The position numbers and the translations under genes were made by a program. Shown here piece after piece: positions 62,174 to 64,000 of a stretch of 64,000 nucleotides of DNA. Position 1 is the first letter of the stretch. Every line of letters begins with the position of its first letter. Under the pieces are notes generated by a model that had not been told where the DNA came from, ran no database searches, and was given only the letters and a program-made list of their open reading frames with translations. Origin of the DNA: Mucilaginibacter sp. (lineage in GTDB: Bacteria; Bacteroidota; Bacteroidia; Sphingobacteriales; Sphingobacteriaceae); NCBI RefSeq assembly GCF_028288185.1, contig NZ_JAQBOF010000031.1:90187-154186 (forward strand), written 5' to 3'.

Positions 62174-64000
62174 TCAGCGTATTACTGCCACATAGCCTGT
62201 TAAGGGTTTATTATTGACCCCTGTTATAACGTAATAGTAGGTGCCGGCGGGTACATTAGCTCCATTATATTTTCCGTCCCAGGGCACAGAATAATTATTA
62301 GAAAAATAAACGCGGGTACCATAACGGTTCAATATCTCAACCGTAACATTAGAATAGGTATTTAAATTATTTATATTCCAGGTATCATTTATACCGTCAC
62401 CATTAGGTGTAAAGGTATTGGGGATATTTATAATAGCCGATGGAACCTGGTTAACTGTAAGTATACCATCAACATAACCGAAGGTATAGTTAGATGCACT
62501 GCCATCGCTTACAATTATAGGATATTGTCCTACAGGCGATGCTTGTGTGGCTGTAGTTACGGCCGCAGGTTGCGTGGTTAGCTGTGCTATACCATCGCTA
62601 TTAACAAAACCTGTATAGCTTATTGTTAGCACCGGATTAACATCTCCATAAATTTTACTTTTACTATCGGCCGTAGCAGTTAACGATGCCGGTGTTACGG
62701 TTATATTTCCTGCCTGGTAAGTTATAGTATAATTACCAGGGGCGAACGTTCCTCCGGCGGCGGCCGATGGTATAACCGAAACATTATAGGTACCTGTATT
62801 AGCATTAGCACCAGCGGCCGCACCATAAACAATAGTAACAGCACCTACTGTTTCAGCATTTTTAAGTCCATTTACTATAAACGTTGTTGAACCTGGGGCG
62901 CCTGTTAATGTATTGCCATATATTTTAACTATACTATTTGCTGTGATCAATAATGGTGCGGGGGTTACGGTACTGACAGGCATTATCTGGTTAACGTCGG
63001 CTGCACCCGGGCTTTTTAAACTAATATTTCCCGAATAACTGCCAACAAATGTGGTTTGTTTTAACCGGATATAAACAGGAATTGGGGGAACCGTACCTGA
63101 TGAACCAACCGTCACCGTATTACCGAAAGTAAGGTTGTCAGTACTTACTTCAAAACCTGCTGGTGGCGTAATCACAATTCCGCTTGTTAGGGCTGAACCG
63201 GAAACCGTAATGCTGGTTGATGAAGACGGGGTGCCATAAATCGTTGTAAGCGGCTGCAAAGTTCCCGAGGCCGTTATAGATGGCCCGGCTGCATTTACAG
63301 TGATATTTCCGGGCACATAATTAATAGTATAGTTACTTGCTAAAAATCCATTACCGCCCACCGCGGCAGATGGCACTACCGACCCATTATAAATACCTAT
63401 TGCAGCATTTGCTACCGCACCATTGCCGTAAGTTAAAGTTAAACTGCTAATAGTTTCCAGATTTTGCAGCCCTGTTATTGTAAAAGCGGTTGAACCGGCC
63501 CCGCCAGTAAGCGTGTTCCCGAAAGCTTTACTCACATTATTAGCGGTAATAGTTAGCATTGCCGGTGTTACCGTTAAGGTACCCGTTTGGTAGGTAACGA
63601 TGTAATTGCTTAATAAAAAACCATTTGCGCCTGTAATATTTGAAGTAAGAATAGCATTGTTATATACCCCAACCGGGGCAATAGTGGTATTTCCTCCGGT
63701 AAAAGAAATATCTAATGAACTTACCGTTTCTCCATTCTTTAAACCTGCGTTGATAATACTAAAATCAAAATTGGAAGTTGTGGCAACAAAATCATTTAAA
63801 GTTCCCCCATATACTTTGCTGCCGTAAACGTAAATATTTATCTGCGCCGCATTAACAGTGCTTGCCTGCATTGCCACGTTCACATCAGAAGCGCCCGTAC
63901 TGCTTAATACAATATTTCCGGAGTATGTACCTGCGGCTGTGGTTTTCTTTAAACGTATATAAACCTTTGTTGAAGCTATTGCGCCTATACCACCAATGGT
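62174..64000 (-). CDS. MBG-repeat surface protein with type B T9SS domain, 5' end cut by window edge
   Basis: The frame is open from the right edge to a stop at 62174; 608 residues are seen and the N-terminus is missing. It contains several MBG-type beta-sandwich domains, each starting near LTITANNVSKAFGNTLTG-like text, with one IPVYIRLKQTTFVGSYSG block between them. The last 85 residues form a type B gliding-motility/CHU-type C-terminal domain (IPNTFTPNGDGINDTW, then WDGKYNGANVPAGTYYYVI). This domain directs export through the type IX system. Low-complexity T/S/G/A composition suits a large adhesin. The apparent GTG start at 63883 is internal to the frame. Confidence 0.88.
   Translation of the reverse strand, partial: TIGGIGAIASTKVYIRLKKTTAAGTYSGNIVLSSTGASDVNVAMQASTVNAAQINIYVYGSKVYGGTLNDFVATTSNFDFSIINAGLKNGETVSSLDISFTGGNTTIAPVGVYNNAILTSNITGANGFLLSNYIVTYQTGTLTVTPAMLTITANNVSKAFGNTLTGGAGSTAFTITGLQNLETISSLTLTYGNGAVANAAIGIYNGSVVPSAAVGGNGFLASNYTINYVPGNITVNAAGPSITASGTLQPLTTIYGTPSSSTSITVSGSALTSGIVITPPAGFEVSTDNLTFGNTVTVGSSGTVPPIPVYIRLKQTTFVGSYSGNISLKSPGAADVNQIMPVSTVTPAPLLITANSIVKIYGNTLTGAPGSTTFIVNGLKNAETVGAVTIVYGAAAGANANTGTYNVSVIPSAAAGGTFAPGNYTITYQAGNITVTPASLTATADSKSKIYGDVNPVLTISYTGFVNSDGIAQLTTQPAAVTTATQASPVGQYPIIVSDGSASNYTFGYVDGILTVNQVPSAIINIPNTFTPNGDGINDTWNINNLNTYSNVTVEILNRYGTRVYFSNNYSVPWDGKYNGANVPAGTYYYVITGVNNKPLTGYVAVIR

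Noticed and set aside
1..64000. tRNA and rRNA genes
   Set aside because: I scanned intergenic stretches for a T-loop GGTTCGAATCC with acceptor pairing and found none. A tRNA scan would settle it.

Overview
The window is chromosomal DNA of a Bacteroidota bacterium, most likely Sphingobacteriaceae and plausibly Mucilaginibacter or Pedobacter. That placement is inferred from gene content, not from a search. Supporting signs are many start sites preceded by the Bacteroidota -7 box TAnnTTTG (best example at 18139-18169), few Shine-Dalgarno sequences, type IX secretion C-terminal domains, DUF4290 and GIN-domain proteins, a short AMP nucleosidase and a long acidic Rho N-terminus. No rRNA, tRNA, CRISPR array or complete insertion sequence was seen.

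Layout. 1-2259: a thioredoxin-like DUF255 protein cut by the left edge, then a RelE/ParE-type toxin-antitoxin pair. 2385-10094: an exported M1 aminopeptidase, a secreted GH2 glycosidase and a UvrD/PcrA helicase. 10244-14417: an accessory stretch with an XRE regulator, an unknown 95-residue protein, a TPR protein carrying a histidine-kinase phosphoacceptor domain but no ATPase domain, and a divergent run of six small exported peptides that share the motif LATAD. 14419-26887: a T9SS-exported SGNH hydrolase, an M20 peptidase, a dipeptide epimerase, DUF4290, MurA, an HMA/MauE-like membrane protein with an HMA-AraC regulator, a GT39-type glycosyltransferase, a DUF486 protein, a GIY-YIG nuclease inside a repeat array, cystathionine beta-synthase and AMP nucleosidase. 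26978-30669: clpX, clpP and tig, the protein quality-control block. 31105-41064: surface lipoproteins, a diheme cytochrome, two GIN-type proteins, RecQ and a beta-propeller/amidohydrolase fusion. 41383-49087: citrate synthase, a hybrid histidine kinase, a FtsX-like permease, queA and ispD. 49096-53935: a tightly packed minus-strand operon (PolX-like protein, gmhA, rfaE2, GT9 transferase, beta-barrel, SixA-like phosphatase) that links ADP-heptose supply to LPS glycosylation. 54040-64000: sppA, folK, an Hpt protein, purS, pssA, rho, pyrF, a DnaQ-UvrC-like nuclease and a large MBG-repeat T9SS protein cut by the right edge.

The most unusual locus is 12915-14417. Six consecutive short genes encode exported peptides. 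Three end exactly in LATAD. Three are built of perfect 12-residue units, GDKNNLATADRx, in 6, 6 and 3 copies. The repeated units differ almost only at synonymous positions, so the peptide sequence appears to be under selection. A divergent membrane protein with periplasmic TPRs lies next to them. My working hypothesis is an export-and-sense peptide system resembling Rap/Phr logic, or a multi-copy propeptide. No function is shown by the sequence.

A second candidate system is at 24010-24515. Two copies of a 74-bp inverted-repeat element in the same orientation, plus one solo arm, flank a 95-residue GIY-YIG nuclease. More generally, gene ends are punctuated by many families of short palindromes. 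One lies in frame inside the DUF255 gene and another forms the first codons of ispD.
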